Source: Promethearchaeota archaeon
GTDB lineage: Archaea; Asgardarchaeota; Lokiarchaeia; Sigynarchaeales; SOKP01
Assembly: GCA_019057975.1 (NCBI GenBank)
Contig: JAHLWJ010000225.1
Location: 1 to 7,179, forward strand
Length of the DNA: 7,179 nt
Direction of reading: 5' to 3'
Every line of letters starts with the position of its first letter. The stretch's first letter is position 1. Positions 1-6,239 of this stretch are shown one piece after another. A program made the translations under genes and the position numbers. The notes under the pieces are model-generated. The model did no database searches and was not told the DNA's origin. It saw only the letters and a program-made list of their open reading frames with translations.

Positions 1-2
1 CG

Positions 3-389
3 AGTTCATTGGCCGCTATGGTTTCAGAGAGAAATAGTATTGGATATGAAATTGATGAGAATTTCAAAGAGATTATTAAAGAACGGTTTCTTAAAGTTAT
101 ATCTTACGGAAATGAATATATTGAAAATAGGATTAATTCTCATATTTCATTTATTACTGAGAGAATAAAAGAAAAGGGACCTACAAAATATATAAATGAA
201 AATTTTAATGTCTCAGTTGTTACAAGTCAAGAGATAGTTTTGAAAATTAATAAATTAAACTCAATTAAAGAGAATAATCAAGAATTTGTATTGAAATATA
301 AGGAAATCGAAAAAAATCCAACATCGGATAACTTGAATGAAAGTAAAATAAGAATAAAGAAATCTGGGTTGAACCAATGGATTTCATAA
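3..389 (+). CDS. DNA methyltransferase (N4-cytosine/N6-adenine type), C-terminal end, 5' partial
   Basis: The reading frame is open from the left edge to TAA at 387-389, so the true start lies outside the window; the TTG at position 9 is an internal Leu codon. The first residues, read from position 3, are SSLAAMVSERNSIGYEID. This matches the segment following the FxGxGT SAM-binding loop (motif I) in amino-methyltransferases of the kind that place motif I near the C-terminus. The partial codon before it is compatible with a Thr, as in a GSGTSSLAA loop. The NSIGYEID stretch would carry the acidic residue that contacts SAM ribose. The remaining roughly 100 residues are a Lys/Glu/Asn-rich tail with no recognised domain. 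The enzyme would transfer a methyl group from SAM to an exocyclic amine in DNA. The catalytic motif IV (DPPY/SPPY) is off-window, so target base and activity cannot be judged, nor can a partner restriction enzyme be seen. It converges on the kamA fragment to its right. Confidence 0.78.
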   Translation, partial: SSLAAMVSERNSIGYEIDENFKEIIKERFLKVISYGNEYIENRINSHISFITERIKEKGPTKYINENFNVSVVTSQEIVLKINKLNSIKENNQEFVLKYKEIEKNPTSDNLNESKIRIKKSGLNQWIS

Positions 390-544
390 ATTTTAAAATA
401 AAGTTGTTTGCTTTTTAATATACAGAATTTATCTGGAATTTGATCGAAATCTTCGTTGAATTTAAATGAGAAACTCAAAGGGAACATCAACGAAATATGT
501 TGGAATTAAATGATTCATCATTTCTTATTCTAAATAAAAGATAT

Positions 545-775
545 TTATTTGGATAGATTTCTTTTTCTAACATTTCTTTCCAAATCATCTGGCTCTATTG
601 TTATTTTTTGCCCGCTTAGTAATGCTGAAACGCCAATCTGATGTTTTTCATCTTCGTAATGATAGTTTAGAATATAGTCATCTGGTTCTTCGTATGTTGT
701 AATAACGCCCTCAAAGTTTCTTAACACAACTCGTTTATTTCCTTGAGAGATCGTATAATCAGGCATTACAGGTAT
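545..775 (-). pseudogene. Detached 3' end of lysine 2,3-aminomutase gene (copy 1)
   Basis: These 77 codons including the stop match the end of the intact kamA at 6430-6660 with no gap. I count about 40 mismatches in 231 bp and 10 changed residues in 76. An ATG at 764-766 would allow a 73-residue peptide, but the homology already begins three codons earlier at Ile-Pro-Val. It starts directly after the point where KamA has its GGGGK PLP-lysine loop; upstream, an in-frame TAA follows within three codons. The fragment therefore lacks the radical SAM core and the PLP lysine and cannot be an aminomutase. The Cys-His-Cys of the intact copy (zinc ligands in characterised KamA) is Tyr-His-Tyr here. 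The first 35 codons are identical in protein with eight silent differences, so the two copies diverged under coding constraint before this one was detached. Interpreted as a displaced host 3' end or a paralogue remnant. Confidence 0.85.
678..706. repeat. 29-bp perfect direct repeat, left copy (candidate attachment core)
   Basis: This is the longest uninterrupted identity between the two kamA 3' ends, matching 6563-6591 in the same orientation. It encodes the [10 protein letters not shown] part of KamA, so conservation could simply reflect coding constraint. A second exact run of 26 bp follows nearby (719-744 matches the corresponding part of the intact gene). If the segment is an integrated element, the crossover core should lie within one of these identical blocks. 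Confidence 0.6.
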
Positions 776-840
776 AACTGATTAGCTAAAATTTTACCCC
801 AAATAAAAAAATAATTGGAAAAGTCTTTGAATCGTTGTTA

Positions 841-1926
841 TTATTGCAACCATTCTAAAATGATAGTTTTTGCCTCTTCATTAAAGTCCCCAGATTTTAT
901 TTTTGTACTTAATATATTAAAGAAGTTTTCAGTTTGTTTTATCTGCTTTAAAGCTGTAATGAGGAATCTCAATAAATCTCCAATTAAATGTTCATTGATC
1001 CCCCAACTTCCATAGACATCAGGAACAAATGAAGTTGCAAAATATTCACTTCCATCATTATATCGTTCATAACCTTCTAAAAAACAATATTCTTGCACAT
1101 TTTTATGATAATTTCCTACGACACCATAATACCAATGGAAAGGGTCACTTTTCCTGTCAGTGATGTTGTATACTATGTCCATTCTATTTTGTCTTAAATG
1201 ATCCCAATGTAAATCTCTTAGTTCTATATCTGATACACCAAATACTTCCTCAATGATAGACCCTTCAATTGTAAAATGAGCTTCCATATTTGGATAATCT
1301 GAGAGATCCAGGCAAGAAAATAAGGATATTAAGAGGTTTTTAGTATTTTTATGATCTGCCACATCTTTTCCTCCCAAATTCAACTCGATTTGAGCTTTAT
1401 TGAAATCAATTTTAACACGAACTTTTCCAATATAACCAGTATGAACGATTGAAATGCCAAGAAACTTTAAAATGGCGGTTTCAACGAAAAATAAAGAATA
1501 ATATTGTGCTTGACTTCCAGAAACTTCATGAAATTTTGTTGCGTTATACTTATAATTAAAAAACCAAAATAAGCTTCTTTCTAAATAATATAGAGATTCA
1601 ATTAAATGACTTGCAGCTATTCGAGAGATTGCTTCCGTATTTTCAGGACCTTGAAGTTTTATAGTCTTCTTCCCAAGGAGCTTATTCAATTTTTTTTTTG
1701 TCGAATTCCAATTATCCAGATTCACTCTAGTTAGTGTGGAATACCTATTGGGAATATGTAGTCGAGATGGAGGAAAAAAGTCTTTAGAGTATTCCACATG
1801 GTATAGATTCTTGATAAATTCAAATAATAAATCTTTTAAAAATAAATCTTCTCTTAAGGCATTTCCGTCCAGCACATAAGGAGTGACTTTATTGTATATA
1901 TTGATTATATTATCTATTTTGCTCAT
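841..1926 (-). CDS. Hypothetical protein, HEPN-like (UPF0332-type helices), 361 aa
   Basis: I do not recognise this protein as a named family. The ATG at 1924-1926 is the natural start; no Shine-Dalgarno sequence precedes it, and an AT-rich TATA-like stretch lies about 53-66 bases upstream. Two stretches recall HEPN nucleotide-binding/ribonuclease folds. One is a helix with SGSQAQYYSLFF (residues 136-147) followed by AILKFLGI, similar to the 'SYYAaFhaakAlL..gi' helix of UPF0332-like HEPN proteins. The other is LRQNRMDIVYN (244-254), similar to their 'LRnrAdY' motif with an Arg-x6-Tyr arrangement instead of the canonical R-x4-6-H. A beta-rich insert (about 160-225) separates them. There is no signal peptide or membrane segment, so it should be cytoplasmic. 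HEPN proteins are frequent in toxin-antitoxin and abortive-infection systems, but no antitoxin-like nucleotidyltransferase is next to it. The zincin gene upstream is on the same strand but about 200 bases away, so a shared transcript is uncertain. The HEPN assignment is tentative. Confidence 0.75.
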   Translation of the reverse strand: MSKIDNIINIYNKVTPYVLDGNALREDLFLKDLLFEFIKNLYHVEYSKDFFPPSRLHIPNRYSTLTRVNLDNWNSTKKKLNKLLGKKTIKLQGPENTEAISRIAASHLIESLYYLERSLFWFFNYKYNATKFHEVSGSQAQYYSLFFVETAILKFLGISIVHTGYIGKVRVKIDFNKAQIELNLGGKDVADHKNTKNLLISLFSCLDLSDYPNMEAHFTIEGSIIEEVFGVSDIELRDLHWDHLRQNRMDIVYNITDRKSDPFHWYYGVVGNYHKNVQEYCFLEGYERYNDGSEYFATSFVPDVYGSWGINEHLIGDLLRFLITALKQIKQTENFFNILSTKIKSGDFNEEAKTIILEWLQ

Positions 1927-1978
1927 ATCATCGATTAATCTTTAATTTTTGTCCTTATCAATTAATAGGAAATCTTTC

Positions 1979-1992
1979 TATATATATATTTT
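1979..1992 (-). promoter_or_regulatory. Candidate TATA-like promoter for the HEPN-like gene
   Basis: Read on the minus strand this is AAAATATATATATA, ending 53 bases upstream of the ATG at 1926. An archaeal TATA box here would start transcription about 25 bases downstream and give a leader of roughly 28 nucleotides. The surrounding DNA is so AT-rich that a chance match is quite possible. Confidence 0.3.
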
Positions 1993-2102
1993 AATTTGAA
2001 AATTCCAAATTATATGATTAGGAAATTAATTTCTTCCGTTAGGGGATTAAATCTATAAAAAAATAAAAAGAGAAAAAAGAATTAACTTATTATGCATACT
2101 TT

Positions 2103-2134
2103 TATGCAGTATTACTACTATGCAGTATTATTAC
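2103..2134. repeat. Tandem pair of 16-bp repeats at the end of the zincin gene
   Basis: Two adjacent copies of TATGCAGTATTACTAC (2103-2118 and 2119-2134) differ by one base. The second copy contains the TAA stop codon of the minus-strand gene at 2131-2133. A related TATGCATAC lies just to the left at about 2091-2099. It is probably a slippage duplication; a binding site cannot be excluded. Confidence 0.7.
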
Positions 2135-3174
2135 TCATTCAACTTATCAATAATAGTTTTTAATGAGAGGATATCTTCCTGAACTACTTGATTGTTAAAA
2201 AATATTTTTTCAAAATTAAATTTGTCAAATGCCAAAGCCAATTCAAAAATACATTCTCTCATCTTATCAAATGTATCGTATTTCTTAATGATTTTTTTAA
2301 TAATTCCATTAACTACGTGATATAATTTTAAAAGGTTACTTAGTTGATACATATCGAATCCATCAACTAACATATTCCAATTATTATGTATATAATACTT
2401 TTGTGTAAAAACCTTAATGAAAAAAAAATATTTACTCAAATCTTTAACATCAAAATTACTAGAAGAATAAAATTTAGTTCTCCATTCAGCTGTATCCTTT
2501 AATCCTTTATTAAGTTCATATTGAGTAAGTCTTAGTGACTCTTTTAATGGTGAGTTATCAATTTTATTAAATACCGAAAAATCTGCATGAAATTCTTTTA
2601 ATAATTTCTCTACAAGATGAAGATCAACTATTTTTAAACTTTCGTCAATCCTCCCATAATCACTTTCTCTGAACGCTTTCTTTAAATCCTCAATCTTACT
2701 TTCTGGTACATTAAAAATATCATCAGAATTAATTTTTTTAAGGAAAGATCTCACATTTTTAGGATAACCTTCAAAATCTGTTTTTGTCAAAAAACTATGA
2801 CCATATTCATGTCGAGCAATTTGCTCAATGATTTTTTTAAAGTAATCAAAATTTTTTAAAAAAATTTCTGGTGTTGTATGAAAAAATCCCCCTTGTTTGA
2901 TTCCCTTATAATTGATTCTCACTATTATTACATCAACTTTAAAAATAACTGAAGCAAATTCTCTCATTTCTTCTGGATCTTCATAGTCTTCCTCATTATC
3001 TTCTCCAAAAAAAAAGAATTTTGAGTCTTCATTACTTGAATCTAAAAATTTTACAACTCTTCCATCTTTAAATTCTTTTTTATTTTTAGTTTTGAGAAAT
3101 TCATTTTTAAAGATTTCAATTAATATTTTGGTTTTTTTATCAAGTTGTTCTTGTAATCTTTTGGAAATTGTCAT
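2131..3174 (-). CDS. Putative zinc metalloprotease (HEXXH zincin), 347 aa
   Basis: The protein has a clear zincin signature: ARHEYGHSF with HEYGH at residues 122-126, giving two zinc-binding histidines and the catalytic glutamate. About 70 residues later comes KEFHADFSVF (193-202), like the ExxAD-type third-ligand helix of gluzincins; Glu194 is the likeliest third ligand, with His196 or Asp198 as alternatives. Residues 45-70 are highly acidic, and the segment before the active site (78-103) looks like the edge beta-strand region of a zincin domain. The C-terminal 120 residues are predicted helical with no recognised motif. No signal peptide or membrane helix is seen, so a cytoplasmic protease is expected; its substrate is unknown. 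The ATG at 3174 is supported by a consensus TATA box 32 bases upstream. The gene is notably AT-rich, with many Lys, Asn, Phe and Ile codons. It is divergent from the kinase-like gene and shares an intergenic region with it. The family could not be named; ImmA/IrrE-like peptidases are one comparison, but the sequence around HEXXH differs. Confidence 0.8.
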   Translation of the reverse strand: MTISKRLQEQLDKKTKILIEIFKNEFLKTKNKKEFKDGRVVKFLDSSNEDSKFFFFGEDNEEDYEDPEEMREFASVIFKVDVIIVRINYKGIKQGGFFHTTPEIFLKNFDYFKKIIEQIARHEYGHSFLTKTDFEGYPKNVRSFLKKINSDDIFNVPESKIEDLKKAFRESDYGRIDESLKIVDLHLVEKLLKEFHADFSVFNKIDNSPLKESLRLTQYELNKGLKDTAEWRTKFYSSSNFDVKDLSKYFFFIKVFTQKYYIHNNWNMLVDGFDMYQLSNLLKLYHVVNGIIKKIIKKYDTFDKMRECIFELALAFDKFNFEKIFFNNQVVQEDILSLKTIIDKLNE

Positions 3175-3205
3175 ATATTAAATTGAACCTATTCCGCTTT
3201 ATGCT

Positions 3206-3213
3206 TATTTAAA
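3206..3213 (-). promoter_or_regulatory. Archaeal TATA box of the zincin gene
   Basis: The minus strand reads TTTAAATA, the archaeal consensus TTTAWATA, 32 bases before the ATG at 3174. This spacing predicts transcription starting only a few bases upstream of the start codon, hence a nearly leaderless mRNA with no ribosome binding site, as observed. Confidence 0.55.
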
Positions 3214-3379
3214 TAATAGTATTAAAAGCTTTTAAAATTAGGTAGCCTGATTATTTTAAATCTTTAGGAATGTAAGGGATATTATCTTGAAGACTAGTAT
3301 GAGTTATAATTTTGGAAGGATAAAGAGTAATTTTAGCAATAATTTGATTTTATTACCAAATGATATTCTCAAAATAGAT

Positions 3380-3390
3380 TTTTATAATAA
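3380..3390 (+). promoter_or_regulatory. TATA-like box for the kinase-like gene
   Basis: TTTTTATAATA lies about 36-46 bases before the ATG at 3426. Initiation some 25 bases downstream would fall near 3408-3412, just before the Shine-Dalgarno-like AGGTGG. This spacing is consistent for a short-leader archaeal mRNA. Confidence 0.4.
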
Positions 3391-3411
3391 AGAAAGTTAT
3401 TAATATTACAT

Positions 3412-3417
3412 AGGTGG
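3412..3417 (+). promoter_or_regulatory. Ribosome binding site AGGTGG that decides the kinase-like start
   Basis: AGGTGG ends 8 bases before ATG 3426 and partly matches GGAGGTG. A GTG at 3414 would give four extra residues, but it lies inside this site, so ATG 3426 is the better start. It is the only convincing Shine-Dalgarno-like sequence before a gene in the window. Confidence 0.5.
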
Positions 3418-3425
3418 AACCAAAA

Positions 3426-4007
3426 ATGTCGAAAATCACCAAAAGATACACTTTTAGTGAAGAGATTCAATCAAAATATTCATCCTTTCAATCTGAAGAT
3501 ATCGAAGAATACTATGGTAAGGATAAATTTTATAAAAAATCAGTAAGGATAAAAACATTTAAACTTCCTGAAAAGGAGGAAGCTAGAAGATTAGCAATAA
3601 CCCTCTGGGAACGCGAGATTAGGTTAATTAGAAAAGCGATGGGAATTAGTGGGGGGCATTTCTTATTGCAACTATTAGATGCATTCGCTGACTATGAATC
3701 AAATAGACTCTATCTTATAAGTTCTAGATATGGTAAATCATTAGAAGAATGGAAGGAGGAGGTTGATGGTCTGTGGTTTCTCAAAGATAAAAATCCCAAA
3801 TCTCGGAAAGAGTTATGGTTATTATTTAGAACATTATTGAATGGTGTTAGATGCTTACATATTACTAAATTATTGCATCGTAATATTCATCCCGGGATTA
3901 TTTTCTTTTCGGAAGAAGCTGATGAAAATTTGTTCATATCATTTCCCTTTTTTTTCCACCTTATTATTTCTGAGTTAATTTCATCTGAGTTAATGATAAA
4001 AAAATAA
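3426..4007 (+). CDS. Truncated protein-kinase-like protein (probable pseudokinase or gene remnant), 193 aa
   Basis: The order of motifs follows the N-terminal lobe and early C-lobe of a eukaryotic-like Ser/Thr kinase. There is no glycine-rich loop. VRIKTF (40-45) resembles the VAIK strand with Lys43. WEREIRLIRKA (61-71) resembles the alpha-C helix with Glu64. LYLISSRYGKSLEEW (95-109) resembles the hinge. LLHRNIHPGIIFF (149-161) resembles the catalytic loop. In that loop the catalytic Asp of HRD is Asn153, and the Asn that normally binds metal is Ile158. Where a DFG motif is expected after ADENLFIS (165-172) the sequence becomes FPFFFHLII and stops about 20 residues later, so the activation loop and the rest of the C-lobe (usually over 100 residues) are missing. 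No downstream frame continues it; only 68 bases separate it from the next gene. The overall style recalls kinase domains of NERD- or PglW-like defence proteins, but this is a loose resemblance. It may be a decayed gene or a small scaffold protein acting with the phosphoesterase-exonuclease encoded next on the same strand. Confidence 0.65.
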   Translation: MSKITKRYTFSEEIQSKYSSFQSEDIEEYYGKDKFYKKSVRIKTFKLPEKEEARRLAITLWEREIRLIRKAMGISGGHFLLQLLDAFADYESNRLYLISSRYGKSLEEWKEEVDGLWFLKDKNPKSRKELWLLFRTLLNGVRCLHITKLLHRNIHPGIIFFSEEADENLFISFPFFFHLIISELISSELMIKK

Positions 4008-4009
4008 AC

Positions 4010-4016
4010 TTTTTTT
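4010..4016 (+). terminator. Oligo-T tract after the kinase-like gene
   Basis: Seven consecutive T residues begin two bases after the TAA at 4005-4007. Archaeal RNA polymerase terminates at such tracts, so this could separate the kinase-like gene from the next one. Only moderate support, since T runs are common here. Confidence 0.3.
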
Positions 4017-4027
4017 GCATTTCTTTC

Positions 4028-4033
4028 TATATA
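4028..4033 (+). promoter_or_regulatory. Possible TATA box for the phosphoesterase-exonuclease gene
   Basis: TATATA (within TTTCTATATACCC) lies 43-48 bases before ATG 4076. It would place a start site roughly 20 bases upstream of the gene, giving a short leader without a Shine-Dalgarno sequence. The gene could equally be co-transcribed from the kinase-like gene's promoter. Confidence 0.3.
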
Positions 4034-4075
4034 CCCTATAAGAAAGTCAACTTTTTATGGTCGAAATTAATTAAA

Positions 4076-6211
4076 ATGAAAATCCTAGCATTTAGTGATT
4101 GGAGAATTCAGTCACTTGAGATGATAAAGGAAGTGATTGATAGAGAAAACCCCGATCTCATTCTTTATGCTGGCGATGATGTGAAAAGGATTTTAAGCTT
4201 AAAGCGAGACAAAGTTTATTTCAAGACCCATAACAATTTTATCGAATGTGAACTGAAGAACTCAGAAAGGTTCTTACAACATGAAGGAGTTAGAGCAAAT
4301 CTAGTTTGGCCAGAATTATTGCAAAAAATTACTAATTTCGAAAATGAAAGTATTAACAATTTAGATATTCCTTTGGTTTATGTAATAGGAAATGATGATC
4401 TAGTAGTTGAACGAGATGAGGAATTATTCCTTCATGTTTCTCGGGGAGTCCTTATTGAGAATGATATCTACTACATATTTGAAAATCAATTAGGTCAATT
4501 AGATCTGATCTCTCTGCAGGGCTTTCAAGAACTGAGTTCAAACAGGAAATATTTGAAAAAAGCTCTTAATGAACAGAGAGAATTCAAAATTGTATCAATT
4601 AAAATGAAAAAGGCTCTGGTTAAAGAGGGCATCCATGTATATAAATGTAATAGGATTTACTATACTAAAGAGTTAGAGTCTTTCCGTGAAGAGCCTTTTT
4701 TAAATTATATCAAAGGCAATGGGATATATATAAAGATTACCCCTGATTTCGGAAAGCAAACAAGAAATATAAATCAAGATTCAATAACGATATTTGGAAG
4801 TAGTTGCTCAATGGGAAGGGAGAGTAAAATCATTAAGCCTCCTACAGAACATGCAGATATTTTTCTCTCTCACATTCCTCCTCTCGGAAAATTAGATTTA
4901 TCAAAGAGATTCGGGATTGAACATATTGGATCGGAAGAATTCCTATTAGCTGTACAAGAATACAAGCCAAAAATCGTAATTTGTGGACACTCTCATATCT
5001 GGGGTGGCATGGAAGAAAAGATTGGTGAAACAGTTGTTTTGAATGTAAGCTCTCAAGATAATCCCTCATATGAAAATGAGGGAAATTTTGCACTGATTAA
5101 CACGAAAAATTGGTCTTACCAAATATTTCTTGAGCGTGATATGAATCGAGGACTCATTTCGATTCCTGAAGTCAGGGGTGGGAGATGGTTAGTCAAAAAG
5201 TTGAGAAAAAAATCTCTGATATCTCTTGAATGGGAGCAATACGAGAAATTGAAATCTGAAGGAAAGAAACTTTATGATTATTTCAGACCTTTTATTTCCA
5301 TTAGAGATGGAAAACCTTGTATTGATCTTTCAGGATTAAATTCACCAGAGGATTTTAAACCTATATCTAAAAAATATCTCGAAATTGAATTATCGATAGA
5401 TCTTGATGATTTTTTTCAAACAATGAAGGATGCTGATGCATTAAGTAATGCAATTTATGAAAAAAGAAATTTCAAAGAGACTTATGAATTCTTAGACCGT
5501 TTGGAAGAAATCGGAATAGAATCATTAACTTATAGAAATAGAATAAATTCGATAAAAAAAGGCATACCTAATATAAAGAGAAGCATAACATTAGATCCTG
5601 AGGAATATTGGTTTGTTGACGTTGAAACAGGGTTAGCTTCTGGTGGAGAACCGGGAAAGTTATGGTTGATTGGGATAGGAGATGGAGAGACTGAAGAAGT
5701 GACTCAATTCAGGTATCCAGAGGAAGAAGAACAATTTTTCCAATTTATTAAGGTAAATGACATTATTATCTTAGTTTCTTGGACGAACTACGATTCAAAG
5801 GTTTTACTCCCTATCTTAAATTCGAGAAATATAAAAATCAAATTTTATGATGCTTGTGCGAGGGTCGCAAATGCTATTGAATGTTTTACACATAAACTCC
5901 ATGAATTGTATGATCTTCTTTTTCCAGATGAAAAAACACCAGAAGAACTCATACCAGGAAGGATTGCAGGTCTTTACGCGGATCATTTGATATTCGATGA
6001 ATCAGCTTGTCCATATTGTTCAGATAGAAAAGAAAAAATCCTAGGTGAAATAATAATTAGAAATAAATTAGACATAATTCAAACTATTAGACTCTGTAAA
6101 AAGCTCTATAATGAAGATGAATTTAGATGTCCTAATTGTGGTAAGAAATTTAAATCTCTTTCAGGTCAAAACCAACATGTTAAAAATAAAGTGTGCGGGC
6201 AGCCTAAGTAA
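4076..6211 (+). CDS. Calcineurin-like phosphoesterase fused to DEDD/RNase H-like exonuclease and zinc finger, 711 aa
   Basis: Three modules are visible. Residues 1-350 are a calcineurin-like metallophosphoesterase: FSDWR (D8), YAGDD (G33-D34), VIGNDD (105-108), LSHIPP (H266) and CGHSH (304-307). Two usual metal or catalytic histidines differ: D-x-H reads D-W-R, and GNH(D/E) reads GNDD. I believe these variants occur in an archaeal subfamily, but this is from memory. A long insert (about 155-235) separates GNDD from the later motifs. Residues 510-680 resemble an RNase_H_2/DnaQ-type exonuclease: VDVETGL (514-520, acids D515 and E517), SWTNYDSKVL (568-577, D573) and RNKLDIIQTIRL (662-673, D666). 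These match the three DEDD exonuclease motifs. A CPYC pair (645-648) sits before the last one. Residues 685-707 form a zinc finger, C-x2-C-x12-H-x5-C. A nucleic-acid processing enzyme is likely; substrate and role are unknown. The linker (350-505) has no recognised domain. It follows the kinase-like gene by 68 bases and converges on the kamA remnants. The ATG at 4076 starts directly on the first phosphoesterase strand. Confidence 0.85.
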   Translation: MKILAFSDWRIQSLEMIKEVIDRENPDLILYAGDDVKRILSLKRDKVYFKTHNNFIECELKNSERFLQHEGVRANLVWPELLQKITNFENESINNLDIPLVYVIGNDDLVVERDEELFLHVSRGVLIENDIYYIFENQLGQLDLISLQGFQELSSNRKYLKKALNEQREFKIVSIKMKKALVKEGIHVYKCNRIYYTKELESFREEPFLNYIKGNGIYIKITPDFGKQTRNINQDSITIFGSSCSMGRESKIIKPPTEHADIFLSHIPPLGKLDLSKRFGIEHIGSEEFLLAVQEYKPKIVICGHSHIWGGMEEKIGETVVLNVSSQDNPSYENEGNFALINTKNWSYQIFLERDMNRGLISIPEVRGGRWLVKKLRKKSLISLEWEQYEKLKSEGKKLYDYFRPFISIRDGKPCIDLSGLNSPEDFKPISKKYLEIELSIDLDDFFQTMKDADALSNAIYEKRNFKETYEFLDRLEEIGIESLTYRNRINSIKKGIPNIKRSITLDPEEYWFVDVETGLASGGEPGKLWLIGIGDGETEEVTQFRYPEEEEQFFQFIKVNDIIILVSWTNYDSKVLLPILNSRNIKIKFYDACARVANAIECFTHKLHELYDLLFPDEKTPEELIPGRIAGLYADHLIFDESACPYCSDRKEKILGEIIIRNKLDIIQTIRLCKKLYNEDEFRCPNCGKKFKSLSGQNQHVKNKVCGQPK

Positions 6212-6214
6212 TTA

Positions 6215-6220
6215 TTTTTT
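6215..6220 (+). terminator. Oligo-T tract after the fusion gene
   Basis: Six T residues follow the TAA at 6209-6211 by three bases, in the 28-base gap before the converging kamA remnant. It is a plausible archaeal-style terminator for the plus-strand gene; no hairpin precedes it. Confidence 0.35.
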
Positions 6221-6239
6221 AGATTTTAGCATCCACTTT

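Noticed and set aside
278..490. Minus-strand open frame of 70 codons overlapping the methyltransferase end
   Set aside because: It is mostly the antisense of a Lys/Asn-rich coding tail, is Phe/Ile/Leu-rich as such shadows are, and has no promoter or family resemblance.
390..544. 155-bp gap between the methyltransferase and the kamA fragment, checked for a further gene end or RNA
   Set aside because: I see no coding frame with family resemblance, no convincing hairpin and no continuation of kamA downstream homology; only AT-rich sequence with a weak T5 run near 412.
815..1015. Plus-strand frame with a CYYC pair opposite the HEPN-like gene
   Set aside because: It lies antisense to the 3' end of a well-formed gene; the Cys pair is too little to support a real protein.
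2022..2033. 12-bp palindrome GAAATTAATTTC between the HEPN-like and zincin genes
   Set aside because: Short AT-only palindromes are expected often at this composition, and it is not repeated near other promoters.
5062..5083. Perfect 8-bp inverted repeat with a 6-base loop (TCCCTCAT/ATGAGGGA)
   Set aside because: It lies within conserved coding sequence just after the LNVSSQDN motif and has no T tract; probably chance.
4842..5093. Minus-strand frame inside the phosphoesterase domain
   Set aside because: It is antisense to the conserved LSHIPP and GHSH motifs, whose conservation explains the open frame.
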